Shown here piece after piece: positions 47,846 to 57,164 of a stretch of DNA of 64,000 nt (positions are counted from its first letter, which is position 1; each line of letters begins with the position of its first letter). The notes under the pieces are model-generated. The model had not been told where the DNA came from and searched no databases. It saw only the letters and a program-made list of their open reading frames with translations. A program made the translations under genes and the position numbers. This DNA comes from Amycolatopsis sp. CA-128772 (lineage in GTDB: Bacteria > Actinomycetota > Actinomycetes > Mycobacteriales > Pseudonocardiaceae). The DNA lies in contig NZ_PPHG01000040.1 of assembly GCF_002904295.1 (NCBI RefSeq), positions 1 through 64,000 of the forward strand, read 5' to 3'.

Positions 47846-48883
47846 TCACCAGCCTTCAGGCGGCTCGACGAAGGCTTTGCCGAGATCCCGCGTCAGGGAG
47901 AGGGCCCGGCGCATCCACTCCGGCGTCGCGCCGGCGAGGCCGCAGGCAGGTGTCGGCACTGCCCGTTCGACGAGGACGCTGCGGTTGAAGCCAAGCCGGC
48001 TGGCCAGCCTGAAGGCGGGCTCACCGACGTCCTTCAGGCTCGGCGACACCGCGGGAGGCGTCGCCGGAACCGCGCCGAAGAACAGCGTGGCGCCGCCGTC
48101 CCACACCTCGCCGATCTCGTCAAGGAACGCAGCGGAGGCCCCGTCGAGCGCGGCCAGGTCGAAAGCCAGCGCGTCGGCCCCCGCCTCGCGCAGCAGGCCC
48201 AGGGGCGGTTTCGCGGCGCAGCAGTGCAGGATCACCGCCTGGCCGGTGATCCGCCGGACGCCGTCGATCACGGTGGCCAGCAGCTGGCGGGCCTCGGGCG
48301 CCGGAACGGCCGGGACGGTCCCGTACCCGGACGGCGTCGACAGGCCACCGGCCAGCACGGCAGGCAGCGACGGCTCGTCGATCTGGACGACGACCGGCGC
48401 CCCGGTCCTGGACTGCACTTCGGCAACGTGTTCGGTGAGGCCGTCCAACAGGGACGACGTGAAGTCGCGCAGGGCGCCGTGGTCGGTGAGCACCCGATGG
48501 CCCCGCGGAAGCTCGATCCCGGCGCCGAGCGTCCACGGCCCGGCCACCTGGATCTTGAAAACCGGCGGCGTGACCCCGGCCTTCTCGCGCGCCTCCTGCA
48601 CGGCGTCGAGATCCCAGCGAAGCAGGTCAACGGCCCGGCGGTGCTCATGCCCGGGCCGGGCGGCGACGCGGTAACCGCTCGGCACGACGTCGACGGCCAG
48701 GTCGACGAGCAGGGCGGCGGTCCGGCCGAGCATGTCCGCCCCGACGCCACGGGCCGGCAGTTCGGGCAGATGCGGGAAGTCGGATAGCTCGCCGAACACG
48801 ACCGCCGCGGCCTCGGCGGGGTCCTTGCCCGGCATCGAGCCGATCGCCGTCGCGGCCCCGACGGGCCAGATTCGCTCGCTCAC
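47846..48883 (-). CDS. methionine-synthase-like (MetE C-terminal-like) protein
   Basis: 345 residues from the GTG at 48883, though a GTG six bases upstream is possible. It resembles the C-terminal, zinc-binding half of cobalamin-independent methionine synthase: VVQIDEPSLPAVLAGG, AVILHCCAAKPPLGLL with the His-x-Cys zinc ligands, and ACGLAGATPEWMRRAL with a third Cys. The N-terminal half of MetE is missing, so it is probably not a complete methionine synthase. Such short forms may transfer methyl groups from other donors. A homologue is beside ligA in mycobacteria (from memory, Rv3015c). Confidence 0.82.
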   Translation of the reverse strand: MSERIWPVGAATAIGSMPGKDPAEAAAVVFGELSDFPHLPELPARGVGADMLGRTAALLVDLAVDVVPSGYRVAARPGHEHRRAVDLLRWDLDAVQEAREKAGVTPPVFKIQVAGPWTLGAGIELPRGHRVLTDHGALRDFTSSLLDGLTEHVAEVQSRTGAPVVVQIDEPSLPAVLAGGLSTPSGYGTVPAVPAPEARQLLATVIDGVRRITGQAVILHCCAAKPPLGLLREAGADALAFDLAALDGASAAFLDEIGEVWDGGATLFFGAVPATPPAVSPSLKDVGEPAFRLASRLGFNRSVLVERAVPTPACGLAGATPEWMRRALSLTRDLGKAFVEPPEGW

Positions 48884-49017
48884 GACCACCGATTCTGGTC
48901 GACCACCCACCGTCGACGCCGACCGGGCCGGCGTACCGGGCCGCCGGGATGCGGACATTCACCGCATATCCGTTGAGCAGCACCATGAGCGGGTCGGCCC
49001 GGATAGGCTGACCGGCC

Positions 49018-49842
49018 ATGACGAGTTCGCCACCGCAGCCGGGCTGGTATCCCGACGCGCGGGACCCCCGTCTGCATCGTTGGTGGGATGGCCGGGCATG
49101 GACCGCCGACACCCGGCCTGCCTACCAGGCGCCGCCGCCGAGCGATTCCGTGCCGATCGAGCTGGACATCGAACGCGCCCACGATCCGGCCCGCATCCAG
49201 AACCAGGTCAGCCGCGCAACACGCGGCCGAGGCGGCGCCCGCAGCGGCGGTGGCACTCTGTTCACCGAGCCGGTCCTGGTGGTCAACCAGCGCGCGAAGC
49301 TGATCGAGATGGCCAACGAGTTCGGCGTCTTCGACCAGAACGGCAACCGGCTCGGCGGGGTCGTGGAGGTGGGCCAGAGCACGCTCAAGAAGGCGATCCG
49401 GCTCCTGACCAAGTACGACCAGTACCTGACCCACAAGTTCGAGGTCCGCGACGCCAACCACAGCACCGTGCTCAAGGTGACCCGGCCGGCGAAGGTGTTC
49501 AAGTCGCGGTTCCTGGTCACCAGGGCCGACGAGACCCCGATCGGCGAGATCGTCCAGGAGAACGTCTTCGGCAAGATCAGGTTCGGCTTCATCGTCGACG
49601 GCCGCTCGGTCGGCGGCATCTTCGCCGAGAACTGGCGTGCTTGGAACTTCTCGATCCGCGACCACGCCGGCGCCGAGGTCGCCCGCGTGACCAAGACCTG
49701 GGGCGGTTTCGTCAAAGCCGCCTTCACCACGGCAGACAACTACGTCGTGGAGATCCCGAATCCGCTGACGGACCCCCTCGCCAGCATGGTGGTCGCTGCG
49801 GCCCTGACGATCGACACCGCCCTGAAGCAGGACACCGACTGA
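49018..49842 (+). CDS. phospholipid scramblase-related (LURP-one-like) protein
   Basis: 274 residues. N-terminal DUF2510 motif PGWYPDARDPRLHRWWDGRAWT, then a Pro/Arg-rich linker, then a scramblase-like beta barrel: LFTEPVLVVNQRAKLIEMANEFGVFDQNG, HKFEVRDANHSTVLKVTRP, WNFSIRDHAGAEVARVTKTWGG. A hydrophobic C-terminal helix (DPLASMVVAAALTIDTAL) is buried in such folds. Substrate and location unknown; no signal peptide. Confidence 0.82.
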   Translation: MTSSPPQPGWYPDARDPRLHRWWDGRAWTADTRPAYQAPPPSDSVPIELDIERAHDPARIQNQVSRATRGRGGARSGGGTLFTEPVLVVNQRAKLIEMANEFGVFDQNGNRLGGVVEVGQSTLKKAIRLLTKYDQYLTHKFEVRDANHSTVLKVTRPAKVFKSRFLVTRADETPIGEIVQENVFGKIRFGFIVDGRSVGGIFAENWRAWNFSIRDHAGAEVARVTKTWGGFVKAAFTTADNYVVEIPNPLTDPLASMVVAAALTIDTALKQDTD

Positions 49843-49946
49843 TCGAGTGACCGGCGTCTCAGTGCCGCCAGGTGGACAGCGGGCCCGGCACGGCTCAGGG
49901 TGAAGAAAGGCTGGGACACCGCAGTCTCGCCGGGACGGAGGTCGTC

Positions 49947-50990
49947 GTGGAACCGTTGCCGGAAAGCACCGACAGGAACTGGACCGAGCCCGGCATCTAC
50001 GCGGTCTCGGACGGCGTGTACCGGATCCCGTTGCCTCTGCCCAACGACGCCCTGCGCGCGGTCAACGTCTACGCCGTCACCGACGGCAAGAAGCTGGTCC
50101 TGGTCGACTCGGGCTGGGCACTGACCGTCGCCCGTCAACAGCTTGCGGCCGCCCTCGGCGGGATCGGCGCCGAACTCGCCGACGTCAGCGAGTTCCTGGT
50201 CACCCACGTGCATCGCGACCACTATTCGCAAGCCGTGGTCCTTCGACGTGAATTCGGCTTGAAGATCGCCCTAGGCCAAGACGAGGAGCCCTCCCTCAAG
50301 GCATCGGGCAATCCCGACCGGCTGCCGATGGAGGCCCAGGTCGACCTCCTGTTCCAGGCCGGAGCGGGCGAAGTCGTGGAAGCGCTGGCTCGAGAATTCG
50401 GCACGGACCGGCGGCACACCGAAGCTGACCTCTGGGAAGCGCCCGACGAATGGCTGACACCCGGCCCGCGCCCGATTCTGCCCGGCCGCGAGTTCGACGT
50501 CGTCGCCACTCCGGGACACACGGCCGGACACGTCGTCTTCGTCGACGACACCGCCGGCTTGTTGTTCTCCGGTGACCACGTACTGCCCCACATCACGCCC
50601 TCGATCGGGTTCCAGCCCGTGCCGGCCGAGTTGCCGCTCAACGACTTCATCGACTCGCTTCGCCTCGTCCGCGCGATGCCGGACCGCCGCATGCTTCCCG
50701 CGCACGGACCGGTGTCGGAAAGCGTGCACACGCGCGTCGACGAGCTGCTGGAGCACCACCGGGAGCGCCTCGAGACGATAGGTGCGCAGATCGCGGCCGG
50801 CGCGACCAGCGCGTACGAAGCGGCGCACCGGATCGGCTGGACTCGCCGCAACCGCAAACTGTCTGAAATGGACTCGTTCAACCAGATGCTTGCAGTACTG
50901 GAAACCGCGGCCCACCTCGACCTTCTGGTGTCGCAAGGCAAGCTGAGCAACCAGATCGTCGACGGCATTCGGCGTTATACGCTGCCCTGA
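49947..50990 (+). CDS. metallo-beta-lactamase-fold hydrolase
   Basis: 347 residues from the GTG at 49947, preceded by GGAGG. The metal-binding motif is FLVTHVHRDHYSQAV (HxHxDH type); the third His is in ATPGHTAGHVVFVD, the aspartate in GLLFSGDHVLPH, and another His in MLPAHGPVSES. Long C-terminal region of helices, including WTRRNRKLSEMDSFNQML. Resembles glyoxalase-II-like hydrolases; substrate unknown. Confidence 0.88.
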   Translation: MEPLPESTDRNWTEPGIYAVSDGVYRIPLPLPNDALRAVNVYAVTDGKKLVLVDSGWALTVARQQLAAALGGIGAELADVSEFLVTHVHRDHYSQAVVLRREFGLKIALGQDEEPSLKASGNPDRLPMEAQVDLLFQAGAGEVVEALAREFGTDRRHTEADLWEAPDEWLTPGPRPILPGREFDVVATPGHTAGHVVFVDDTAGLLFSGDHVLPHITPSIGFQPVPAELPLNDFIDSLRLVRAMPDRRMLPAHGPVSESVHTRVDELLEHHRERLETIGAQIAAGATSAYEAAHRIGWTRRNRKLSEMDSFNQMLAVLETAAHLDLLVSQGKLSNQIVDGIRRYTLP

Positions 50991-51067
50991 CAGAGGACAA
51001 CCACCACTGCGAGTAGCTGACTCGTAGCAGTTATGTCCATTGGTCGACCTCCTGCATACTGGCTTGA

Positions 51068-51469
51068 ATGGATGTCATCAGACGCGCCCGGGCCACGGAC
51101 ATCGAGGCGCTCGTGCGTCTGTTCGGCGCACCGGGCCAACCGCTGGCAGCCGCGCTCCGAGAGCTCACGAAGGACCCGCATGTCACGCTGGTCGTGGCGG
51201 AGGACGACAACGGTGTTGCCGGCACCGCACAGCTGACGGTGCTGCGAGGTCTTGCTTGGGAAGGCGCGCCTCGCGGCCTGCTCGACGGCGTCCGCGCCGC
51301 CCGGCGGGGCGTGACAAGCGCCCTCCTGACCTGGGGCATCGACGAAGCCCGCCGACGCGGATGCACCCGCGTTCACCTGGATTCCGGCCTCAACCGCGGC
51401 GACCTGCGAGACTTCTACGCACGCTTCGGATTCGAGTACAGCTATCAAGGATTCACCCGAGTCCTGTGA
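51068..51469 (+). CDS. GNAT-family acetyltransferase
   Basis: 133 residues. The fold is visible in VIRRARATDIEALVRLFG, TLVVAEDDNGVAGTAQLTVL and GIDEARRRGCTRVHLDS, with RDFYARFGFEYSYQGF at the C-terminus. The acetyl-CoA loop (VRAARRGVTSALL) is less canonical than usual, lacking the RGxGxG/A pattern, so activity is uncertain. It is followed 10 bases later by a related gene. Confidence 0.8.
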   Translation: MDVIRRARATDIEALVRLFGAPGQPLAAALRELTKDPHVTLVVAEDDNGVAGTAQLTVLRGLAWEGAPRGLLDGVRAARRGVTSALLTWGIDEARRRGCTRVHLDSGLNRGDLRDFYARFGFEYSYQGFTRVL

Positions 51470-51479
51470 TACTGACGCC

Positions 51480-51932
51480 GTGACCAACTACACCATCCGC
51501 AAGGCACAGCGTGACGACGTCGGCGCGATCGTGCGCATGCTGGCGGACGACCAGCTCAGCGCCACCCGGGACGATCCTCGTGACCTTGAGCCGTACCTGG
51601 GTGCCTTCGACCACATCGATGCCGATCCGAATCAGCTTCTGGTGGTCGTCGTGTCCGACAACGAGCCGGTCGGCACCTTGCAGCTGACGATCATTCCCGG
51701 TCTGGCCAGGCGCGGCGCACTTCGTGGTCAGATCGAAGCCGTGCGGATCCGCGCCGACCACCGCGGGTCGGGGCTGGGTGCCAACCTCATCCGCTGGGCG
51801 ATCAACGAGTCACGGCAGCGTGGGTGCGCACTCGTGCAGCTCACGTCGGACGTTTCCAGAACAGATGCACACCGGTTCTACGAGCGCCTCGGGTTTGCCC
51901 CCAGCCACACCGGATTCAAACTCAAGCTCTGA
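51480..51932 (+). CDS. GNAT-family acetyltransferase, paralogue of the preceding gene
   Basis: 150 residues from the GTG at 51480. It has an intact acetyl-CoA motif, IRADHRGSGLGANLIRWAINESRQRGCALVQL, and HRFYERLGFAPSHTGFKLKL at the end. Shares the pattern of the preceding protein (TLQLTIIPGLARRGALRG versus AQLTVLRGLAWEGAPRG), so the pair arose by duplication. Substrate unknown. Confidence 0.85.
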   Translation: MTNYTIRKAQRDDVGAIVRMLADDQLSATRDDPRDLEPYLGAFDHIDADPNQLLVVVVSDNEPVGTLQLTIIPGLARRGALRGQIEAVRIRADHRGSGLGANLIRWAINESRQRGCALVQLTSDVSRTDAHRFYERLGFAPSHTGFKLKL

Positions 51933-52125
51933 GCAGCAACGCTCATGACAGGCGAAAAATCTTCAGGTGTCCACCTTGGACAGTAATCCTTTCGAGTGAT
52001 CGACACGGACCTCCATGCATGCGCCACGATCCCGAATTGATTGCGATTAGTCAAGGGAAGGGCACGAAAGGACCGTTCGCGCCCTTTCGATGACTTTCAT
52101 CGTTCGTCGCCGTACGGTCGAAGCC

Positions 52126-53388
52126 ATGACGTCTTCACAGCCAGTCCACCAGCTCGTCTCTCCGGCGACCACCGGCAACCTTCCGGCGAGCCTGCAGTCT
52201 TTCCGCGCCGACCCGAATTCGTTGCAGGACATGAAAGACGACCAGGTCGTCGCACTGATCCGCGATACCGACGCGGAGATCTCGAAGCTGCAAGCGCTAC
52301 AACTGAGAGCGATTGCAGACTTGAGCGTGCGTCGGAGACGGGCGCCCAGCGCGTCGGCGGAAGTCGCGTTGGCCTTGTCCATAACGGAACACCGCGCCAG
52401 CGCCATCGTATCCGCGGCCAATGCGTTGATAGCCCGTCTCCCCCGCATGCTCAACCTGATGGACGACGGCCAGCTCGACCTCTATCGCGCCATGAAGGTC
52501 ACTGATGCGACGTCATGGCTCTCAGGCGATCACGTACGCGTCGTCGACGCGACGCTCGAGGACCGGGTCCCGGGACGCAACGCGACCCAAGTACGCCGGG
52601 CCGCGGCCTACGCGGCGGCGGCAATCGATCCCGAGGGAGCGGCGCTCCGGACCGAGCGGAAGCTCGTCGAGCGGCGGTTCATCGTGCACCACCAGGACAC
52701 TGGTGTAAGCAACATGTTGATCAACAACGCACCAACCGAGAAGGCAACCGCCGCCTACGCCCGCGTCGACCAGGCCGCCCGCGCGTTGAAAACTGCGGAC
52801 GAGCCTCGAACACTGGATCAGCTCCGAGCAGACGTCGCCATCGATCTGCTCCTCAGCGGCACCGGCGGTCCGGGCGCGCGCACGGAAGTCTTCCTGCACA
52901 TCGACCTGGCCACCTACCTCGGTCTCGGCCAGTCTCCGGCAACGCTGGCCGGCCGCGGGCCTATCGCGGCCGCGGTGGCGCGCCACATCATCAGCGGCGC
53001 CGACACGACGCTGCGCCGCGTTCTCACCGATCCACGAACGGGTCAGGCGACCGAACTGTCTCCGACCCGCTACCCGGTCCAGCGAGACGAGTTCATCCGG
53101 ATCCGCGACCAGGAGTGCCGCCAACCCGGATGCACTCGCCCCGCGCAGAGTTGCGGGGTCGAAGGGACTCGCACAAAGGGCGCAGGCGAAGGAGCCGCCG
53201 ACCAGCCGGTCACGTACTGCGCGCGGCACCGCAGGCTGAAGGGGCAGCCCGGCTGGGACTTCGAAGTCACCTCGGACGGCACCGTGAACGTGACGACTCC
53301 GGCCGGACAGGTGCATTCGACGACGGCACCATCAGTGCATCCCCTCCGCCAACGCGCGCACCGATTCTGGAAGAGACCAGTGAAGTGA
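52126..53388 (+). CDS. DUF222 protein with degenerate HNH domain (13E12-like)
   Basis: 420 residues if it starts at 52126; an upstream ATG at 52090 is open but poorly supported. The N-terminal and central DUF222 region is helical (VVALIRDTDAEISKLQALQL, LSITEHRASAIVSAANALI, AYARVDQAARAL). The C-terminus has the Cys pairs of a HNH domain, RIRDQECRQPGCTRPAQSCG and TYCARHRRLKGQPGW. The usual central D-x-D-H-I motif with the metal- and catalysis-linked histidine is missing (CGVEGTRTKG instead). Such proteins are often multi-copy and mobile-like; nuclease activity here is doubtful. Confidence 0.75.
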   Translation: MTSSQPVHQLVSPATTGNLPASLQSFRADPNSLQDMKDDQVVALIRDTDAEISKLQALQLRAIADLSVRRRRAPSASAEVALALSITEHRASAIVSAANALIARLPRMLNLMDDGQLDLYRAMKVTDATSWLSGDHVRVVDATLEDRVPGRNATQVRRAAAYAAAAIDPEGAALRTERKLVERRFIVHHQDTGVSNMLINNAPTEKATAAYARVDQAARALKTADEPRTLDQLRADVAIDLLLSGTGGPGARTEVFLHIDLATYLGLGQSPATLAGRGPIAAAVARHIISGADTTLRRVLTDPRTGQATELSPTRYPVQRDEFIRIRDQECRQPGCTRPAQSCGVEGTRTKGAGEGAADQPVTYCARHRRLKGQPGWDFEVTSDGTVNVTTPAGQVHSTTAPSVHPLRQRAHRFWKRPVK

Positions 53389-53395
53389 CCGACGG

Positions 53396-54487
53396 TCAGC
53401 GTGTGCCGGAGATCTTCGCGCTGCCCAAGACGACGTCCCCGTCTTCGGGGTCAGGGCGGTAGAGAACGACGACCTGGCCGGGGGCCACTCCCCTCAGCGG
53501 CTCACGCAAGTGCACAGTCATGGTGTCGGCATCCACGTCGGCAACTGCGTCCACGATGCCTCCGTGGGCTCGCACCTGGATCACGCACTCGGTAGGTTCG
53601 GTCAGCGGCCGACCGCTAGGCCAGATCGCGCGATCAGCCTCGATCACCTTGACGCCGAGCCCAGCCACGGACCCGACCTTCACAGACCCGGACACCGGTT
53701 CCAGCGACAGGACATACCGAGGCCGGCCGTCCGGCGCCGGAGCGTCGATTCCTAGCCCCTTGCGCTGGCCGACCGTGAATCCGTGCACGCCGGTGTGCTG
53801 GCCGAGGACCGCACCCGTCTCGGCGTCCACGAGTTCGCCGGGACGCTGCCCGAGCCGATTCTCCAGGAACTTCTTGGTGTCGCCGTCCGGGATGAAGCAG
53901 ATGTCATGGCTGTCCGGCTTGTTGGCAACGGAGAGACCTCGTCGTTCGGCCTCGGCCCGCACATCTGTCTTCCAAGATCCGCCCAGAGGGAACATGGCGT
54001 GGCTGAGCTGCTCTGCGGTCAGCGAGGCGAGCACGTATGACTGGTCCTTGCCGCTGTCCGCACTACGACGCAACTCCGGCACGCCGTCCTCGACGGAGAG
54101 GCGCGCGTAATGGCCGGTCGCGACCGCGTCGAATCCGAGCGCCATCGCCTTCTCGAGAAGGGCTTCGAACTTGATCTTCTCATTGCAGGTGACACACGGA
54201 TTGGGGGTACGTCCGGCGGCGTACTCGCCGACGAAGGTCTCGACGACCTCTTCGGTGAATCGCTCGGCGAAATCCCAGATATAGAAGGGAATGCCAAGGA
54301 TGTCCGCGGCCCGCCGGGCATCGTGCGAGTCTTCGATCGTGCAGCAGCCGCGCGAGCCGGTCCGCAGTGTTCCCGGTTTGGCTGACAGAGCCAGGTGCAC
54401 ACCGACGACGTCGTGCCCGGCGTCGACCGCGCGCGCCGCAGCGACCGCCGAATCCACTCCTCCGCTCATCGCGGCCAAAACCCGCAT
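53396..54487 (-). CDS. mnmA: tRNA-specific 2-thiouridylase
   Basis: 363 residues from the ATG at 54487. It thiolates U34 of Lys, Glu and Gln tRNAs, taking sulfur from a cysteine desulfurase. The PP-loop is [16 protein letters not shown] at the N-terminus; catalytic cysteines are in [16 protein letters not shown] and [16 protein letters not shown]. The central tRNA-binding part and the C-terminal beta barrel ([20 protein letters not shown]) are complete. It follows the iscS gene by four bases, so the desulfurase and thiolase are co-transcribed. Confidence 0.95.
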   Translation of the reverse strand: MRVLAAMSGGVDSAVAAARAVDAGHDVVGVHLALSAKPGTLRTGSRGCCTIEDSHDARRAADILGIPFYIWDFAERFTEEVVETFVGEYAAGRTPNPCVTCNEKIKFEALLEKAMALGFDAVATGHYARLSVEDGVPELRRSADSGKDQSYVLASLTAEQLSHAMFPLGGSWKTDVRAEAERRGLSVANKPDSHDICFIPDGDTKKFLENRLGQRPGELVDAETGAVLGQHTGVHGFTVGQRKGLGIDAPAPDGRPRYVLSLEPVSGSVKVGSVAGLGVKVIEADRAIWPSGRPLTEPTECVIQVRAHGGIVDAVADVDADTMTVHLREPLRGVAPGQVVVLYRPDPEDGDVVLGSAKISGTR

Positions 54488-54491
54488 TGTT

Positions 54492-55688
54492 TTACACCTC
54501 TTGCTTCTGGGTCTGCTTGCGCATTCCGGCGAGGCCGGCCTGCCGGGCGCGCATGACGACGCCGCTGATCTCCGCGGCCACCGCCTCGACGTCGGCGGCA
54601 GTGGATGTGTGGCCAAGGGAGAAACGGAGTGAACCGCGGGCGGCCGCTGGATCGGCTCCCATGGCGAGAAGTACGTGACTGGGCTGGGCGACGCCGGCTG
54701 TGCATGCCGAGCCCGTCGAACATTCGATGCCCTTGGCGTCGAGCAGCATCAGGAGGCTGTCGCCGGCGCACCCCGGGAACGTGAAGTGAGCGTGGCCGGG
54801 CAGCCTCTCGCCATCTCCACCGTTGAGGAGAGCGTCAGGTACCTCGCGCTCGATGACCTCGACGAGCCCGTCTCGAAGTTCCTCGACGCGCTTCGCGTAT
54901 TCGGCTCGGGTCGCGACGCTGATTCGGACAGCAGCCGCGAACCCCACGATCGCCGGGACGTCCAGCGTGCCTGAACGGACGCTGCGTTCCTGGCCGCCGC
55001 CGTGCAGCAGGGGCACGCACGGTACGTCGCGTCCGAGAAGCAGGGCTCCCACTCCGAAGGGGCCGCCGAGCTTGTGTCCGGTCAGGGTGAGCGCAGCTGC
55101 GCCGCTGGCCGCGAAGTCGACCGGCACGGCTCCGACGGCCTGGACGGCGTCGGTGTGGAACGGGATGCCGAATTCGGCGCAGACTGCCGCCAGCTCGGGG
55201 ATCGGGTTGATCGTGCCGACCTCGTTGTTCGCCCACATCACGGTCGCCAGGGCCACCGTTTCGGGGTCCGCGGCGATGGCTGCGCGAAGTACGTCGGGCG
55301 AGACTCGTCCTTGGCTGTCCACGTCCAGCAGGACGACCTCTGCGCCGCTGTGGGCTTCCAGCCACTCGACGGTGTCGAGCACGGCGTGGTGCTCTGCGGC
55401 GCCGCACAGAATGCGACGACGCTGCTCGTTTTCGTCGCGGCGGGCCCAGTAGATGCCCTTGATCGCGAGGTTGTCGCTCTCGGTGCCGCCGCCGGTGAAA
55501 ATTACTTCGGAGGGACGGGCGCCCAGGGCGTCTGCGATGGTTTCGCGGGCTTCCTCGACCATGCGGCGGGCCCGGCGGCCCGATGAGTGCAGCGCCGAGG
55601 CGTTGCCCACGGTGGACAGCGCCTCGGTCATCGCCGCTATGGCTTCGGGCAACATCGGGGTGGTTGCCGCGTGGTCGAGATAGGTCAT
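54492..55688 (-). CDS. iscS: cysteine desulfurase
   Basis: 398 residues. PLP-dependent release of sulfur from cysteine. [15 protein letters not shown] opens the fold; [13 protein letters not shown] contains the stacking His, [20 protein letters not shown] the PLP lysine, and [22 protein letters not shown] the catalytic Cys loop. The C-terminus ([10 protein letters not shown]) is short. Coupled closely to mnmA, as expected for 2-thiouridine synthesis; it may also feed Fe-S cluster assembly. Confidence 0.94.
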   Translation of the reverse strand: MTYLDHAATTPMLPEAIAAMTEALSTVGNASALHSSGRRARRMVEEARETIADALGARPSEVIFTGGGTESDNLAIKGIYWARRDENEQRRRILCGAAEHHAVLDTVEWLEAHSGAEVVLLDVDSQGRVSPDVLRAAIAADPETVALATVMWANNEVGTINPIPELAAVCAEFGIPFHTDAVQAVGAVPVDFAASGAAALTLTGHKLGGPFGVGALLLGRDVPCVPLLHGGGQERSVRSGTLDVPAIVGFAAAVRISVATRAEYAKRVEELRDGLVEVIEREVPDALLNGGDGERLPGHAHFTFPGCAGDSLLMLLDAKGIECSTGSACTAGVAQPSHVLLAMGADPAAARGSLRFSLGHTSTAADVEAVAAEISGVVMRARQAGLAGMRKQTQKQEV

Positions 55689-55752
55689 CGCCTCTTCAGG
55701 GTAGTCCGCTTCAGCGCGTGACGAAGCGCACCCTGGCTCTCGAAGTGGCCTG

Positions 55753-57120
55753 TCACACCTTTGACGGCCAGCGCCCGGTCAAGCGGACGCCCACCAGTGC
55801 GAGCGCCACCAAGGCCCCTGTGAGCAGCGCCATCGCCGGCGACGGGTCAAGCACCGAGCCGACCACGCCGAGCAGGACGCCGCCCAGGCCGATGAGCAGG
55901 GCCGAGCCGACCCAGTCCGCTAGCTGCACGGCCGAGGTGTTGAACCCGCGCTCTCCTTCGGGTGAATAGCGGAGCAGGAGGACGGAAATCGCGGGCATCG
56001 CGATCCCCATGCCGGCGCCGCCGATCGCGCAGGCCACGAAGGCCACCCAGCCGGGGAACCATGGCTGGGACACCAGGCCGAAGCAGACCAGCCCCGCAGT
56101 CACCAGCCAGAACCCCGTGCGCAGGGATGCCTCCCTCGACCAGTTGAGGTACCGGCCCTGCGCCGCCGACGCTGCGGACCAGCCCAAGGCCGTGATCGTC
56201 AGCGGCAGGCCCGCGAGGGCTGGGCTGTAGCCGTGGACCGCACTCATCGTCAGGGGCAAGTACGCCTCCATGCCCGCGTACGCGCCGGCGATCAGGGCGC
56301 GGGAGGCGACGACCGTCGGCAAGCCGGGGCGGGATGTCAGCGTTCCGGCCGGCAGCAGTGTCCGGAGGGCGTAGGCCAGGGCGATGAGGCCGACCGTGCC
56401 GTAGCCGAGCGCGACGAACGACTGGTGCTGGGCCGCCCACGTCAACGCCGCGACGCCGAGCGCGGCGATGATCGCCTGGGGCACGCTTGCCCGCCGTCCG
56501 CCTGGGGTGGGTGCGTGCTTCGGCAGGCGGCGGATGACCACCGCCAGCATGACGACGCCGAGGGCCACCAGCGGGACCAGGCCGAGGAAGACCCAGCGCC
56601 AGCCGACGCTGACCGTCACCACCCCGGCCACCGAGGGGCCGATGACCGCGGGGAGGACCCAGGCGGCCGCGTTCGCCGCGTAGATCACCGGGCGTTCGTG
56701 GTCAGTGAACGTCAACGCGATCAGGAGGGACACCGAGACCAGGAGCAGGCCCGAGCCGAAGCCCTGCAGCGCGCGGCCGAGGAGGAGCGTCGGCATTCCG
56801 TTCGCCGTTCCCGCGACAACCAGGCCGGCCGCGAACAGCAACGGTCCCGCGAGCAGGGCCGGCGCTGGGCCGCGGCGGTCGCCGATCCGGCCTGACAGCA
56901 CCGTCGCGACCACGCTGGAAATCAGGAAGATCGTGAACGGCCACGAATAGAGCGACAACCCATGGAGGTCGGCGACCAGGGTGGGCATCGCCGTCGCCAC
57001 GCCCATGTTCTCGAACGCGACCAAAGTGACCACGAGCAGCAGCGCGATCGTCGTCAGGCGGTGTTCCGGGCTCCAGAGCACGCTTCGGCGGCGGGGTGCG
57101 GAGTCGAGCGTCGAGGCCAT
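55753..57120 (-). CDS. MFS transporter, drug-export type
   Basis: 455 residues from the ATG at 57120. About twelve to fourteen membrane segments, starting [26 protein letters not shown]. The MFS motif A is in [21 protein letters not shown]. It follows the pattern of 14-helix drug:H+ antiporters ([22 protein letters not shown]), pointing to an exporter of hydrophobic compounds. Substrate unknown. The LuxR-type regulator lies upstream on the same strand, 44 bases away. Confidence 0.88.
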   Translation of the reverse strand: MASTLDSAPRRRSVLWSPEHRLTTIALLLVVTLVAFENMGVATAMPTLVADLHGLSLYSWPFTIFLISSVVATVLSGRIGDRRGPAPALLAGPLLFAAGLVVAGTANGMPTLLLGRALQGFGSGLLLVSVSLLIALTFTDHERPVIYAANAAAWVLPAVIGPSVAGVVTVSVGWRWVFLGLVPLVALGVVMLAVVIRRLPKHAPTPGGRRASVPQAIIAALGVAALTWAAQHQSFVALGYGTVGLIALAYALRTLLPAGTLTSRPGLPTVVASRALIAGAYAGMEAYLPLTMSAVHGYSPALAGLPLTITALGWSAASAAQGRYLNWSREASLRTGFWLVTAGLVCFGLVSQPWFPGWVAFVACAIGGAGMGIAMPAISVLLLRYSPEGERGFNTSAVQLADWVGSALLIGLGGVLLGVVGSVLDPSPAMALLTGALVALALVGVRLTGRWPSKV

Positions 57121-57164
57121 GATCAGCAGCGTGCAACCTCCAGCTGACTGGAGGTCAAGGCGAT

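Noticed and set aside
51433..51500. Alternative single fused acetyltransferase across 51068-51932
   Set aside because: Two clear stop/start signals separate the frames, and each half is a complete GNAT-length domain.
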